Source: Sisyra terminalis
Taxonomy: Eukaryota > Arthropoda > Insecta > Neuroptera > Sisyridae
Direction of reading: 5' to 3'
Length of the DNA stretch: 64,000 bases
Assembly: GCA_958496175.1 (NCBI GenBank)
Contig: OY292274.1
Location: forward strand, 59,654,630-59,718,629
Numbering within the stretch: position 1 is the stretch's first letter; each line of letters begins with the position of its first letter. The notes under the pieces are model-generated. The model saw nothing but the letters and a program-made list of their open reading frames with translations, was not told where the DNA came from and did no database searches. Of the stretch, positions 12,680 to 25,139 are shown in pieces. A program made the translations under genes and the position numbers.

Positions 12680-13867
12680 GATCACTGGAGACCAAGTTAT
12701 TATCGGGAGGAAGGTGGTAGGTAAGTTGTCCAATTTGCCTTTAAAAATGTATAAATGGTTCCTAATTGATTACGTATTTCGAATATTTCAATTTCAAACA
12801 GCCAAAAATGCCTGAATTTTGGGTTTTGACGAAATACATTACTCTTGAAAAATCGATTGATGATACAAATTTTAAATAAAATAAAAATTTCCAAAATTTT
12901 TTGTTAAGCACCCTAATTTTACACATTTTACTGACAACTGAAGACCAAGTTATAATCGGGAGGAAGGTGGTAGGTAAGTGGTCCAATTTGCCATTAAAAA
13001 TTTATAAATGGTTCCTAATTGATTATGGATTTCGAATATTTCAATTTCAAACAGCCAAAAATGCCTGAATTTTGGGTTTTGACGATATACATTACTCTTG
13101 AAAAATCGAATGATGATACAAATTTTAAATAAAACAAAAATTTCCAAAATTTTTTGTTAAGCACCCTAATTTTACAGATTTTCCTGACCACTGGAAACCA
13201 AGTTATTATCGGGAGGAAGGTGGTAAGTAAGTGGTCCAATTTGCCTTTAAAAATTTATAAATGGTTCCTAATTGATTATGGATTTCGAATATTTCAATTA
13301 CAAACAGCCAAAAATGCCTGAATTTTGGGTTTTGACGATATACATTACTCTTGAAAAATCGATTGATGATACAAATTTTAAATAAAACAAAAATTTCCAA
13401 AATTTTTTGTTAAGCACCCTAATTTTACACATTTTACTGACAACTGAAGACCAACTTATTATCGGGAGGAAGGTGGTAGGTAAGTTGTCCAATTAGCCTT
13501 TAAAAATGTATAAATGGTTCCTAATTGATTACGTATTTCGAATATTTCAATTTCAAACAGCCAAAAATGCCTGAATTTTGGGTTTTGACGATATACATTC
13601 CTCTTGAAAAATCGATTGATGATACAAATTTTAAATAAAATAAAAATTTCCAAAATTTTTTGTTAAGCACCCTAATTTTACACATTTTACTGACAACTGA
13701 AGACCAAGTTATTATCGGGAGGAAGGTGGTAGGTAAGTGGTCCAATTTGCCATTAAAAGTTTATAAATGGTTCCTAATTGATTATGGATTTCGAATATTT
13801 CAATTTCAAACAGCCAAAAATGCCTGAATTTTGGGTTTCGACGATACACATTACTCTTGAAAAATCT
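12680..13867. repeat. 253-bp tandem satellite array, about 4.7 units
   Basis: The landmark CCAAGTTATTATCGGGAGGA recurs with few changes at 12692, 12945, 13198, 13451 and 13704, an exact spacing of 253 bases each time. Units differ by scattered substitutions, so the array is not brand new. Because 253 is not a multiple of three, the overlapping minus-strand ORFs it creates shift frame from unit to unit and are not real genes. Array edges are near 12680, where unit-like sequence begins, and 13867, where the last unit breaks off after TTGAAAAATC. Confidence 0.93.
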
Positions 13868-14300
13868 CTGAATAATTGTAAACAATTCAGTATCACATTT
13901 CGTTATCTTTTTCACAAAATATTTCATTGAAATTCCATAATACAATTTCTATTTGAACAGATAACATTATCGGAGTAATGCGAATAGAGTTTAAATTGAA
14001 CATGTTTGCTGTCAATACAAAATAGGGAATTTAAAAAAAATAATCATTAGAAACATGAATTAAATAAACATGGAGGTGACGAAAATATTTGAAAAATGTC
14101 TAATAAACTCATTATCTTTTCAATAATAACACTTTACTATTGTGTACCCAAAACTCATACACTAATCGCAATCGCAAGTTAATGACTAATTTAGAAAGAA
14201 CAGCAGATAAAGCAATAGTTGTTTTTTTCTTTCGATAATTATAATCGTTAAAAAAATACCGAATGTCATTGACTGTTTATATATATTTTGAGGATTAATC
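13868..14300. other. Non-coding spacer
   Basis: AT-rich sequence between the satellite and the GC-richer island. Nothing recognised. Confidence 0.4.
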
Positions 14301-14315
14301 ATAGCATAGAAATGT

Positions 14316-14610
14316 ATGAATAAGATAGCAGCTATTTGTCCAGCCCTGGTGTTACACAGTATCGGTGTGGAGAAGTTGCCCGATGTGTACAATCAACTCT
14401 CATCATGCACTTCATTTTTGGTATGTTTGGGGCGGAGCACTAGCTGGAGGTATGCGGGGGGACGGTGTCCGTCTGAGATAATAGGAGCGGGATTCCTCAG
14501 CATCAGCTACCGCACTACGCACTCTATACAACAGCGCTCCACCACTCCCCGCACCCTGCTTTTTCTTTGGCCATCCACATAATTCTTCAAGATCTTTGTC
14601 GCGCATTCAT
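14316..14610. other. GC-richer island of unknown nature
   Basis: About 300 bases stand out in base composition from the AT-rich surroundings. Both strands have an open frame: plus 14316-14582 (88 codons) and minus 14412-14606 (64 codons, containing SYYLRRTPSPRIPPASAPPQ). Neither matches a family I recognise. The proline-rich minus frame could be an exon, since the minus strand is the sense strand of the possible warts intron here, but no clear splice sites bracket it. It could equally be a transposon fragment. Confidence 0.3.
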
Positions 14611-14928
14611 TAACTACCCTTTCTTGTATTGCTCTATGTCTACTAGAACTAATCTTAAACGTATTAATATTAAAAGCCTTTTACTACCGCTGCTATCAAT
14701 CCTTTTAATAATCCACTTATACATTCTCTAGATCATTAGACATTTACAACAAAAAAAAAACTAAGATAAAGGTACCCAGCTATTCTTAGGGGAAAAGTAT
14801 CCTCCTTTTGGTGTTACATGTAAAGGTCGCTAAATATGTCTTCTGCCTCAAATTCCGAATATGAATTTAATTCTGAATATGAATTTGAAGCAGTTATACG
14901 CTGATTGAATTTTGTAGTATACACACAA

Positions 14929-16112
14929 TAGACTGAGCCAAAAAAATCACTATTTTTTTTTTTTGAAAAGTATATCGAAAGTATTGTTCAAAGTGACAAA
15001 AATAAATATCGGGAAGGTTTGAGCCCTTAAGATTAATATTAAGAGGTCTATCATATTTAATTTCAATTTTTTATTTGTGCTTTCATTTTTGCGTCAATGC
15101 AGTCAAACTATCAAGGTAAAAAAATCCCTCTGCACATATATTTAGAGAAAATTAAATTCCCTACAAAAAACGTTTCTTTGAAAATGTTTGTCAGACACGC
15201 CGTTTCCGAATAATCAAGCTTTAAACATTGATATAATTTTTAGATTTATCTTCTTTATTTTGGAATTTTGTAACTAACGGACAAATAAATATATAGAAAT
15301 GAACATTATAGATTCTTGAAGGAAATTTAATGCTCTACAAAAAAGGTATCTTAACGTTTTTACATAAAATCACTCTTTCAAAATTGGTTCAACAACGAAA
15401 AAAACAATAATTTATTTTTCCTTCAACTTTAATTGTACGTACGTAGGATTTTTTTTATATTGCATAGTTTTTTTTAATCAAAAATTTTGTTGTGTTTTGA
15501 TAGTGAAAATTTTAATGTTTTGTTCAAACGTGCACCATTTCGCGAAAAAACAAAATATCGAAAAAATCCTACGTACGTCTCTTGCTGTTGTTATATAGAA
15601 ACTAAAAATTTTCAGAATTTTGTTCCAGGACCAAAATTAAGGAGGTTACATCTTCGGCCATGGACCCGTCTAAAAAATGAGGCGCCTCCAAAGAAATGCT
15701 GGACAGCCGCCATTTTGAATTTAATTGACACGAAAAAATTTGTATTTGTATATTAAAACCTAAATTATAAAACCTCTTCACAGATTTTCGATTGATCTTT
15801 TTGTTGAGTCACAAAAAATTCATACATTATGCCCATTTTTTCACGCTCTAGACCAGCTTCCCCCCTTAACGTTTTTACGTACAATCACTCTTTCAAAATT
15901 GGTTCAACAACAAAAAAAACAATACTTTAATTATTTCTCTTCAACTTTAATTGTGAATAACTTTTGAAAAAGTGATTTTATGTAAAAACGTTAAAAGGCC
16001 TTTTTTGTAGTGCATTAAATTCCCTTCAAGAATCTATATTGTTCATTTCTATATATTTATTTGTTCATTAATTGCAAAATTCCAAATTAAAGAAGATAAA
16101 ACTAAAAATTAT
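14929..16112. mobile_element. Foldback element, right arm truncated, with nested hairpin
   Basis: The left end TAGACTGAGCCAAAAAAAT matches the terminus of the intact foldback at 20087-21092. The sequence TTGAGCCCTTAAGATTAATA then TTAAGAGG corresponds to that element too. About 15235-15425 is repeated in inverted orientation at about 15955-16112, and part of it (CACTCTTTCAAAATTGGTTC) is also repeated directly near 15885. The loop contains an inner palindrome with TACGTACGTAGGA at 15436 and TCCTACGTACGT at 15567. The outer part of the right arm is missing. Any ORF in the loop (15487-15756) is not recognised as a protein. Confidence 0.7.
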
Positions 16113-16209
16113 AGATAGATGATAAAATTCAGATCTCAGTTTTTATTGTTCGATATTGAGCAAAAAATTTGGACCCTAAGAGTACAATTTTTACGTTAAT
16201 ATAATATTT

Positions 16210-17118
16210 TTCTGTAAAGTGTTATATGTTGTCTTTCCCCGTCAAAATGGACCAATTGTATCTCTGCATTGTACTTATAACAACAATTTTCACTTAAGTC
16301 ATTATGAATGATGTTAACATCTTTAAACAGGAAAAAACGGTGAATTTAAGGATTAAATTAAGGATTAATATATTGCCATTCCCTCGTTTCAATTTGAAAT
16401 GAGAGAATGACGAATGAAGTATAACTTCAAAAAATTTGGTACATAAACTTTTGTTTACTTGTTCCTGTCTCTGACAACCTACTTTACTACGTAATTATTA
16501 TTAACATATAGTAAATACCTCTATTTTTCTTGAATGTGAGGGAATGACGGCTGCAAATGTAATCTACAAATAATTTTCATAATTTTCTTTTGGGACAAAT
16601 ACTCTAACAAGTATAAAATGCTTTACCTATATGTATGAAATAATCCATAGGATTGCCAACAATCAAAAATCGATGAGAACCTTCAACAATGATTACAGGT
16701 GCCATTATAAATCGACTGTTAGTAAAGGTGTGAGGGATAGGTTTTCTTTCATGGGACACATAAAAATATATTTGAAAATTTGTTCTTTACTTTTCATTCC
16801 AAACTTAAAATATTTTTTAAAATCTATTGTTCATTTAACCAATTAGTCAAATTCTCAAATAACCTTTTTAGAAAAAAATTAGAATTAGAAGTTCAAAAAT
16901 GTGCTAATATCAAGTTTGGGCCATAATGAAGGAATGATTTTCAGAGTACTATTTATTTATTATTCTATAGAATTATTCATATTGTTCAAAAATTATAACC
17001 AAAATCGTTAGCCTTAGTAAAGTTCTTTTCAAGGAAAAAAATACTTTCATAAGTCCCTAGATTTTTGTATAAACAGAAATGATAAGAATTTCGATACTTT
17101 ATGAGAACTACCCTTATA
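16210..17118 (+). repeat. Dispersed repeat family R1, copy 1
   Basis: This stretch of about 900 bases aligns by eye along its length with 25140-26100 and in its 3' part with 34557-34798. Shared landmarks are GTCAAAATG, AAAAAACGGTGAATTTAAGG, CCCTCGTTTCAATTTGAAAT, GAATGACGGCTGCAAATGTA and GATTGCCAACAATCAAAAAT. No conserved ORF spans the copies, so it behaves as a non-coding dispersed repeat. I could not find terminal inverted repeats or a poly-A tail, and the class is unknown. Confidence 0.75.
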
Positions 17119-20086
17119 CTGATTCTATTTCATTTAATTCCTTAAAGATAGAAGAGAAAGTACTATATATAAATTATATCGTTAAATTGGAAAAAAGTTA
17201 TAAATTCTTATTTTTGTTGATCAAATCAATGACCATAAGACTTAGTAGATTCTCTGCCACTGATGGAACCATTGCTTCCAATACTTGTGTCATTGTTGGG
17301 AGATAACAATGAAGAAAATCCAAGTGAAATTTAAAAAAAAATAGTTAATCCTTTCGCGATACTTTTTATCCTGATGTTAGTTGCTTTGTGCTTTACAAAC
17401 TTTAAGAACAATTAAATCTTTGAATGGTTTCTACTACTTAATAAAGTAGTTCATGGCATATTAGTGAACATTATCCAATCTGATTTTTTAATCAAAAGGA
17501 ATATTTTCCTTGCAAGCAAAAATAAAAAAAAAATGATGAATTTATTACTTCAAAAGTACTAAAAGATAAATTTAACATTTTTACATCGTAATTTTCAAAA
17601 ACGAATAAAAAAGGTATTTTAATGTTTAATTTTTTTTTGAAACAATTTATTTCAAAAGGAATGAATATCATGTTTAAATATAAAACAATAAATAAGAGAA
17701 TTTAATTAATTAAAAAACTGTTGAAGCCTATGAATACTTTTTAAAACGATTTTTTTTTAAATATTAATTATTCCTTCAAATTATCCAAGTTAGGCATAAC
17801 TAAAATGTCCAAGGCTATATCAGGGATATATAAAACTACCTACAACCATTTAAATTTTTTAAATTCATTTAAATTTTAAATACATATTCACGTTCATTAT
17901 ATCCAAATAAGTCAAAACATGTTATAATCTCAAAAGAAAAAAAATATTCTGATTAAATAAAATCTTACTTTTAAATTTAAAAAAATACCTTACAAAGTAA
18001 TTTTATCCATTTTTCTCGAGTCCATATCAATATTTCTCAATCTCAATATCTCCACAGAAACTTTTAAGTATTATTAATATTTTTACTGTGTAAAAAATTT
18101 ATTGGCCACTTTCATTGCTATTCTCAATATTTCAAATCTCCACCAACTCAAAAAAACGCTTACGAATTAGAGATATTGGCTTCTTTAATCAAAATTTATC
18201 TTAATGCTAAGGAATACAAATTATCTTTAAAAATTAATTATAACTGCAATTCTTGTATATTTAAAGAAAAACAAAGGGTTATCGGTTATTGTCTAATGGA
18301 GTCACATCATGTTATAAGGACCTCAATGATAAAAATTAGTTTTTAAAACCATTCGAGAAATCATATTGGAAGGAATATCTACAATATTATAATTTATGGA
18401 AATTATTTGGATTTCCAGAGTAAACAGTTCTAAGCTGATTGCGTTCTTTATAATCTAAAGCCTTAAAAAATCAAGATACTCTCCCTAGTATGATTTCTCT
18501 ATGATTCCAAAAAATATTTTTCAAGTATATTTAATTATCAATATTGATTTTTTTTCCTCAAAATTGCACGTTTTACCAAAGAAGTCTGATAAGTAATAAG
18601 TATGTTATTAAACCGAAAGATTAACAAATTACTTAGAAAAATAATTTTTATTTGGTAAAATGAAAAGGTTCAAAAAATGTTTTTGTATTATCAGTGAATC
18701 ATACTGTTTTAGTTAATTAAGTAACAATATTCTATCGATACTAAAAAAATAGATATTACTCTTTAGTGTTTTTTAAACGAAGAATTATTTAAGTTTATCC
18801 CTTTAAAATAAATTTATTTTATTACTTAATCAATGATTGTTTAAAATCCACAATCATTCAATATTCAAATAAAAAGTAATAATGATACTAAAACATTCGA
18901 CTAAAAAAAATTTTTAACGACATAATTATGAATAAACACACATATAGAAGAATAAATCATGATATACTTCTATAATAAATCAATTATCTATGATGTCTAA
19001 ATACATGGTTTGACCCATAGAAATTAATTTTATTAAAAATATTTAAGAAAATAATTAAATATGATATTCAAGTTTGTTTTCCTAAAACATAATTGTGATA
19101 CATTTAATAGATTCAAGGAGAACAACATTTTTCTGAAATAATTTTTCGGATTTAATTAGATAATTAGCGATGATTGGAAAACAGAAATTAGTTCCGAAAT
19201 TATTGAAATATCTTATTGTTCTTTCCTATAATTTTGGTAATATTACAACAATGTTAATAAATTTAAAAAAAAAATAACAAAGTTTACATTTTTGGTTCGA
19301 AGAAAATTAATGGACGGACATAATTTTCACTTTTACTATTGAGCAATAAATTATTTATTCAAGTCTTCTTCCTATTATTAATTCCGAATATTAATATTCC
19401 ATTGGTACATTCAAATTTGAAATCGTGGAGGTAACGATTGATGTCACGTGCTGAACATATATCACATTTCCAAATTACAAAACGTATATGATGTCCCCTT
19501 TGCCAAAACAGGAATAATCGTTTGTCAATATATATCTTTTTAAAAAGGGAATTGGTATGTGGAGGACTAACAATTATTCCTTGGCATTATATACAAATCT
19601 ATGTCAATAGGACGTAAATATTTATTGGTAAATAGAAATAAAGCTAAAAAAAATATATATAAAACCATAATGATTTTTAGATTTTTAAATGATTTAATAT
19701 TTCTTTCAATGATCTTGATATTTTTATGGCATTCAATGTTATCGGCTTTATGTATATTCTATTGAAATTATTATTCAGTGTATAAGTTCTTTACATAATA
19801 TACTTATTTACGATAAGGTTTACATCTTTTCCAATCTTAATACTAATCATCAAATGAAGAAATTAAAAATTTTCTGAACTTTTGATTTTTTTCCAACCTT
19901 TGCTGATCTAATCACACATATTGATCATATCACACATTATTTCCCCTAAATTGTTTACAATTGAAGAGAAAAACGCAACAGTATGAAAATTTTAAACTCC
20001 AAGTAAAATTCTTCCCAATACCAGCACGTAATTCCCTATTGATCCATTGCAAACAACACTGCTCTCATTTTACATAAGTATCAATC
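17119..20086. other. Long non-coding AT-rich stretch
   Basis: About 3 kb of very AT-rich sequence. No conserved frame, tandem array or terminal repeats were recognised. Confidence 0.45.
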
Positions 20087-21092
20087 TAGGCTGATGCAAA
20101 AAAAAATTTTTTTCTTAATTATATCGAAAATATTGTTGGGAATGACAAAAAAAAATCTTGTGAAAGTTTAAGCTCTTAATATTAATATTAAGAGGTACCG
20201 CATCGCAAATTTCAATTTTCCATTTAAATAACATGGGAATAATATTCTCTTGCACTTTGGAATTTTATAGCTCACGTTGGTGCCAATATTTCGGAATGAC
20301 CAAGGTATATTCTTGTAGAAAATTGAACGATCTACAAAAAAGGTGTCGAACAAGTTTTTGATATATTTATTCCTTCAAAAGTTATTCGATGTCAAAGTTG
20401 AACTAAAGAGAAATTTTAATATTTTTTCAATTTTTTGACGCAACCATCAATTTTATGAGAAAATTTTATAGGACATTTTTTGTAGAGCACTTTTTTCCCT
20501 ATAACTTATCTCTATAAAAGTTTTTGATATTTTGCACAGGTCCTAAGTTATTTAATTAAAATAAAAAAATATTTTTTATGTTAAAAATATAATAGTTCAG
20601 GGAATTTTCAGTTTAATGCAAATAACTAAGGACCTGTGAAAAATATCAAAAACTTTTACAGAGATAAGTTATAGGAAAAAAAGTGTTCTACACAAAATGT
20701 CCTATAAAATTTTCTCATAAAATTGATAGTTGCGTCAAAAAATTGAAAAAATATTAAAATTTCTCTTTAGTTCAACTTGGACCTCGAATAACTTTTGAAG
20801 GAATAAATATATCAAAAAATTATAACAGACCTTTTTTGTAGATCGTTCAATTTTCTACAAGAATATACTTTGGTCATTCCGAAATATTGTCACCAACGTG
20901 AGCTATAAAATTCCAAAATGCAAGAGAATATTGTTCCTATGTTATTTAAATGGAAAATCGAAATTTGCGATGCGGCACCTCTTAATATTAATATTAAGAG
21001 CTTAAACTTTCACATGATTTTTTTTGTCATTTCCAACAATATTTTCGATATAATTAAGAAAAAAAAATCATAATTTTTTTTGAATCAGTCTA
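20087..21092. mobile_element. Intact 1-kb foldback (palindromic) element
   Basis: The entire 1006 bases form two inverted arms of roughly 480 bases around a short centre near 20590. The left end TAGGCTGATGCA pairs with the complement of the right end, TAGACTGATTCA, so a TA target duplication is possible, as for Tc1/mariner-class MITEs. Internal landmarks such as CTCTTAATATTAATATTAAGAG and GATCTACAAAAAAGGTG appear in both arms. No transposase is present. Arms have diverged by a few percent, so it is not brand new. The full-length transcript would fold into a long hairpin. Confidence 0.88.
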
Positions 21093-22239
21093 ATCAATAC
21101 TATTTTCATACATTAACTAACAAACCTTTTTTTTATTTAACCATTTTACTCAACGTTTAGTTAATATACCAAATGATCCTTCGATGTCATTACATAAGCG
21201 AATTCCACTGTTTATTGTTTTGAAAACTCAGTCATAGATTTATGAAATACATGCGAAGAAATAAAATTTAATTTAATGTGCAAATATTGCAATAAATAAC
21301 CAATTCTGCATATGATGTACGTAACAAACGGACATAATTTAAGAGGAATTCCATGGCAAATCGCCAAAACTGTCTCCGGGCAAGTCTTCGTCACCATAGA
21401 ATTCATTTAACGTTTACTAAATATCCTCTGTGACTTGGAAAATCAACATTTTTAGTTCAATAGTTTTGTAAGAATGTAATGCTCATAATTAGTTTGTAGT
21501 TGCCAACTATGTTCGTGTAATTATCTATGTATTAAAGTTTTAATAACATTTTCAAAACAATTAGCCTTTAACACTCACTAGTTACATTTGGCATAGTATG
21601 ATTATTTTGTTTAGTCTCATTTTCAACCACCTTTGAAACCACCAATAAAATAACATAACTATATTGTTATTTGAAATCATTTAATTGGAATATGATATAG
21701 ATATCACTTTTTCTTCACACTTTTTATGGACATAATTCTTTCTACCTTTCTTTTTATAGCTAGAACGCTGAAGAATCAAAAAAAAAACCAACAATCAAAT
21801 TATTTCTTCGAAAAGAATATGAAATATTTGAATTTATAAACAAATCGGGTTACTTATAATGTTAATGAATTATCAGAAAGATCATGTAATATCCACATCA
21901 CATTTTCTGAATATCAAAACTCATATAATTTGGGCTAAATAAAAGATTGTCAAATTAAAGAGTCACTGAATATGGGATCCAGAAAAGGAACAAAATATAT
22001 CATTGGTATAATGAAAACCATCTCTGGAAGGGTGCTGAATAAAAACCAGAAATATGCATTTATTTCATCGAAAACTAGAAGATTTTTGATCGAATTCATT
22101 TAAAGAAACTGATCAAATCGATTGGAGAAATACGATTAATTTTCAACGTGTATGTGGGTCAGAAAATTAAGATCCTTATAAATGGAAAAAAACATCAAAA
22201 GTGTAAAGATCAAAAAAGGATTTTGCAAGAATGGTATAA
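21093..22239. other. Non-coding spacer
   Basis: AT-rich sequence; no gene or repeat boundary recognised. Confidence 0.4.
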
Positions 22240-22413
22240 GCCTAATGGTAGCCGAGTGGTCTAGGTGACCGCTCCAAAACTAGTAGATAGTGAGTTCGAT
22301 CCTCGTATCGGGCCAATTTTCAATATTTTTCGATTATGGATTTTATTAACCCTAGAGTCACTACAGGACCTAAGTAGTTATAAAGCGACGGAATATAACA
22401 ATTAAAAAAAAAA
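22240..22413 (+). mobile_element. tRNA-derived SINE, copy 2
   Basis: The A box TAGCCGAGTGG (22249-22259) and the B box GAGTTCGATCC (22292-22302) are closer to consensus than in copy 1. The body shares TTATTAACCC, GAGTCACTA and TAGTTATAAAGCGAC with copy 1 and ends in an A-run at about 22402-22413, as expected for a LINE-mobilised SINE. Confidence 0.82.
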
Positions 22414-23700
22414 GAATGGCATGGACCTTTCAATTTGATTAAAATCTAGCAAAATTTGGAAAATAAAAACTTTCCAATGGGTAAACATACTACCGAAGTA
22501 TTCAAAGACGCTGAGGATTTGATATTGTGGATGAAAACAGAAAAAGGAATTGCATACTACGTACAACTGCTGTGTTATTATGATTATTTTTTTTTTTGGA
22601 ATACAAAAGAAAGACAAAAGAAATGGGAATAGTAAAGAAAGAAAAGCCTTTTTCCAACTAATGTGAAGAACGTACAACTCTATAAGACGTAGACCAGTTG
22701 CAATATTCTCCTAAGTCCGACAATCCACCAATTGATTCCATAAGAAAATGTCCTACTATAGCGAAAACCGCGTTCAATGACGAAAAAATCTTTCAGTAGA
22801 CATTTAAACTCCAGAAACAGTTGCTAAAATACCATATGTACAGCATGGATCAAAAATATGGATCTTGAAGAAAAAGAAAGTATCTAGAGAATTGGATCGA
22901 AAATTATGGATCATGAGGAAACAAGTATCTAGAGAACTCTGAAATTAGGGGCTGGAAAATAATGATGAAAAAAGAAATAATAAAAAAAAACTTCTATTAA
23001 ATGTTGCAGCAAAAGTACCGACAATCCACCAATTGATTACTTAAAAAAGTGTCCTACTATTGCAAAAATCGCGTTTAATGACGAAAAAAATCTTTCGGTA
23101 GAAATTTAAACTCCAGAAACAGTCGCTAAAATGCCACATGTACAGGATGAAGCGAAAATATGGATCTTGAGAGGAAACAAGAAAGTATCTAGAGAACTTT
23201 GAAATTAGGAGCTGGAAAATAATAATGAAAAAAGAAATAATAAAAAGAACTTCACAGTCGCTAAAATGCCACATGTACAGGATGAAGCGAAAATATGGAT
23301 CTTGAGGAAACAAGAAAGTATCGAGAAAACTTTGAAATTAGTGACTGGAAAATAATGATGAAGAAAGAAATAATAAAAAGAACTTTTATTAAATGTTGCA
23401 GCAAAAGTACCGACAATCCACCAATTGATTACTTAAAAAAGTGTCCTACTATAGCGAAAATCGCGTTTAAAGACGAAAAAAAACTTTTGGTAGACATTTA
23501 AACTCCAGAAACAGTTGCTTAAACCGTTGTGGATCCATCCACAGAATGGATCGAAAATTATGGATCATGAGGAAACAAGTATCTAGAGAACTTTGAAATT
23601 GGGGGCTGGAAAAGAATAAAGAAAAACAACTTCTACTAAATGTTGCAGAAAAAAGTAAGAATCCTGGACTTATGAAAAGGGAGAGTTCAAATACATGGGA
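22414..23700. repeat. Irregular tandem repeat block, about 300-390-bp units
   Basis: The block CCGACAATCCACCAATTGAT starts at 22717, 23018 and 23410, followed each time by GTGTCCTACTAT or a close variant, an AATCGCGTTTAA-like stretch and TTTAAACTCCAGAAACAG. A second block (GCTAAAATGCCACATGTACA) occurs near 23126 and 23248. Unit length differs (301, then 392) because the second unit carries an extra internal duplication. Short frames exist (such as 23295-23501) but stop in every unit. It looks like a locally amplified remnant of an unidentified transposon. Confidence 0.75.
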
Positions 23701-24906
23701 AACTGAATCTATTGTTAGGCAAAAAAATTAAAATATTGTTTTACTAAATACAATGTACCTCAATTGATTGTATCAATATCTGATGTTAGCATGTACTACT
23801 TTATGAAAGTAAAACGTGAAAAATTGTCAAGGTTTGTCACCATTGTTCCTCAATAATGTACATTGATATAATTGAATCAATTAAAGTATTTTTGTATCTA
23901 AAAAAACACTTTATCTCTCTCTCTCTCTCTCTCTCTCTTTTAGGGGGAGTTGTATTAATTACTGATAAAAAATTGATATACCAATTTGGAATATTCAATA
24001 TTAAAAAAAAAGGCAAATCAAAATTAGTTCGTTAATCAGCTAATCAAGTATTTAGGTGTAAATATAAAAAATCAATATTTATTTTCTTAAATACTTCATA
24101 AATGGATTTAAAACGAAAAACAGTAACACGATACTGATAAAATTAAATATAATTTAAAAAAACTATATTATTTTGAATCTGAGTGTGACTAATTTAAAAA
24201 AAAAAAAAACACAATGTCAAACCCTTGGCCTAGAAGATAATATGACCTTCAATATTAATTACATTGTAAGCACATTCCAATGTTTAGTGAACTGCAGAAA
24301 AGCATAATCATTTTTACTCAATGCAGTAGCTTTTATGGCAACATAAATACACATTTGATTTTTTGCACTTAAATATTTCTTGGAAACTTTTCCGAAAGAA
24401 TTTATAAATTCACATTTATCAAAATCAATTCTTCCAGTTCTAATTATTGTGACTAATAGATTTAAACAGTAAAATTTATCAATAGGAAAAAGTGTTCTGA
24501 GAAAATTAAGACAAAATCAAAATTATAATTAGTATAAATAGTTCCAATATTTCACTGGAATTTTGAATTGTGAAATAAGTACCCCTTTAACGATAATTAT
24601 TTTCCTTTAAGAGCAGAATAACAGAAAAATACTTTGTTGCAAGATTGCTAGAAAAGTCCCAATATTTTTAAAATATAAGTTTTTTATGGGTGATTTTTAT
24701 CAAATCTCGAAATTGGATGGATAAAAATTTATAAAAATTTGTTTCTGTTGTATTTGTGTAACTAGATTTCACCAATATACTGGTCCCAAAAATAAACTTA
24801 TTTTAGACGAATTATAAGGACGGTTTATAATTTTGAAAATAAGTCTGTAATTCTTTAATGGGAAGCTAAAAGTTTAGGTCCGAACAGTATTATTGTTACG
24901 TTAATA
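23701..24906. other. Non-coding spacer with CT microsatellite
   Basis: A (CT)n microsatellite lies at 23913-23938. Otherwise the sequence is AT-rich with no feature recognised. Confidence 0.6.
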
Positions 24907-25131
24907 CAGTATAATCTCATTAATCCGGCATTATTTAAAACCGGAGGTTGCCGGATTATTGGATATTCGGATTACTGGATTATAGTGAAGTCATAGGTAA
25001 TGAATAAAATAAAGCATTTCATAGAGGAAATGTATGCTTAGGTATAGAGGGGCGAGGGAGGTGTGGGTGGAGGGTGCCGGATTATTGGATGTGCTGATCT
25101 ATCGAAGTGCCGGATTAGTGAGATTATACTG
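24907..25131. mobile_element. 225-bp pogo/Tigger-type MITE
   Basis: The terminal inverted repeats are near-perfect: CAGTATAATCTCATTAATCC on the left, and the complement of the right end begins CAGTATAATCTCACTAATCC. The element is flanked on both sides by TA (24905-24906 and 25132-25133), the target duplication of Tc1/mariner/pogo elements. The inner motif GCCGGATTATTGGAT, repeated inside, is typical of pogo-like CENP-B-related transposons. No transposase is encoded. Confidence 0.88.
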
Positions 25132-25139
25132 TATATTAC

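Noticed and set aside
12680..13867. CRISPR-like repeat-spacer pattern
   Set aside because: Whole 253-bp units repeat with no unique spacers, in a eukaryotic genome.
12700..13945. Series of 64-74-codon minus-strand ORFs in the satellite
   Set aside because: They are the same two frames repeated by a 253-bp period that is not a multiple of three, with no start context or conservation.
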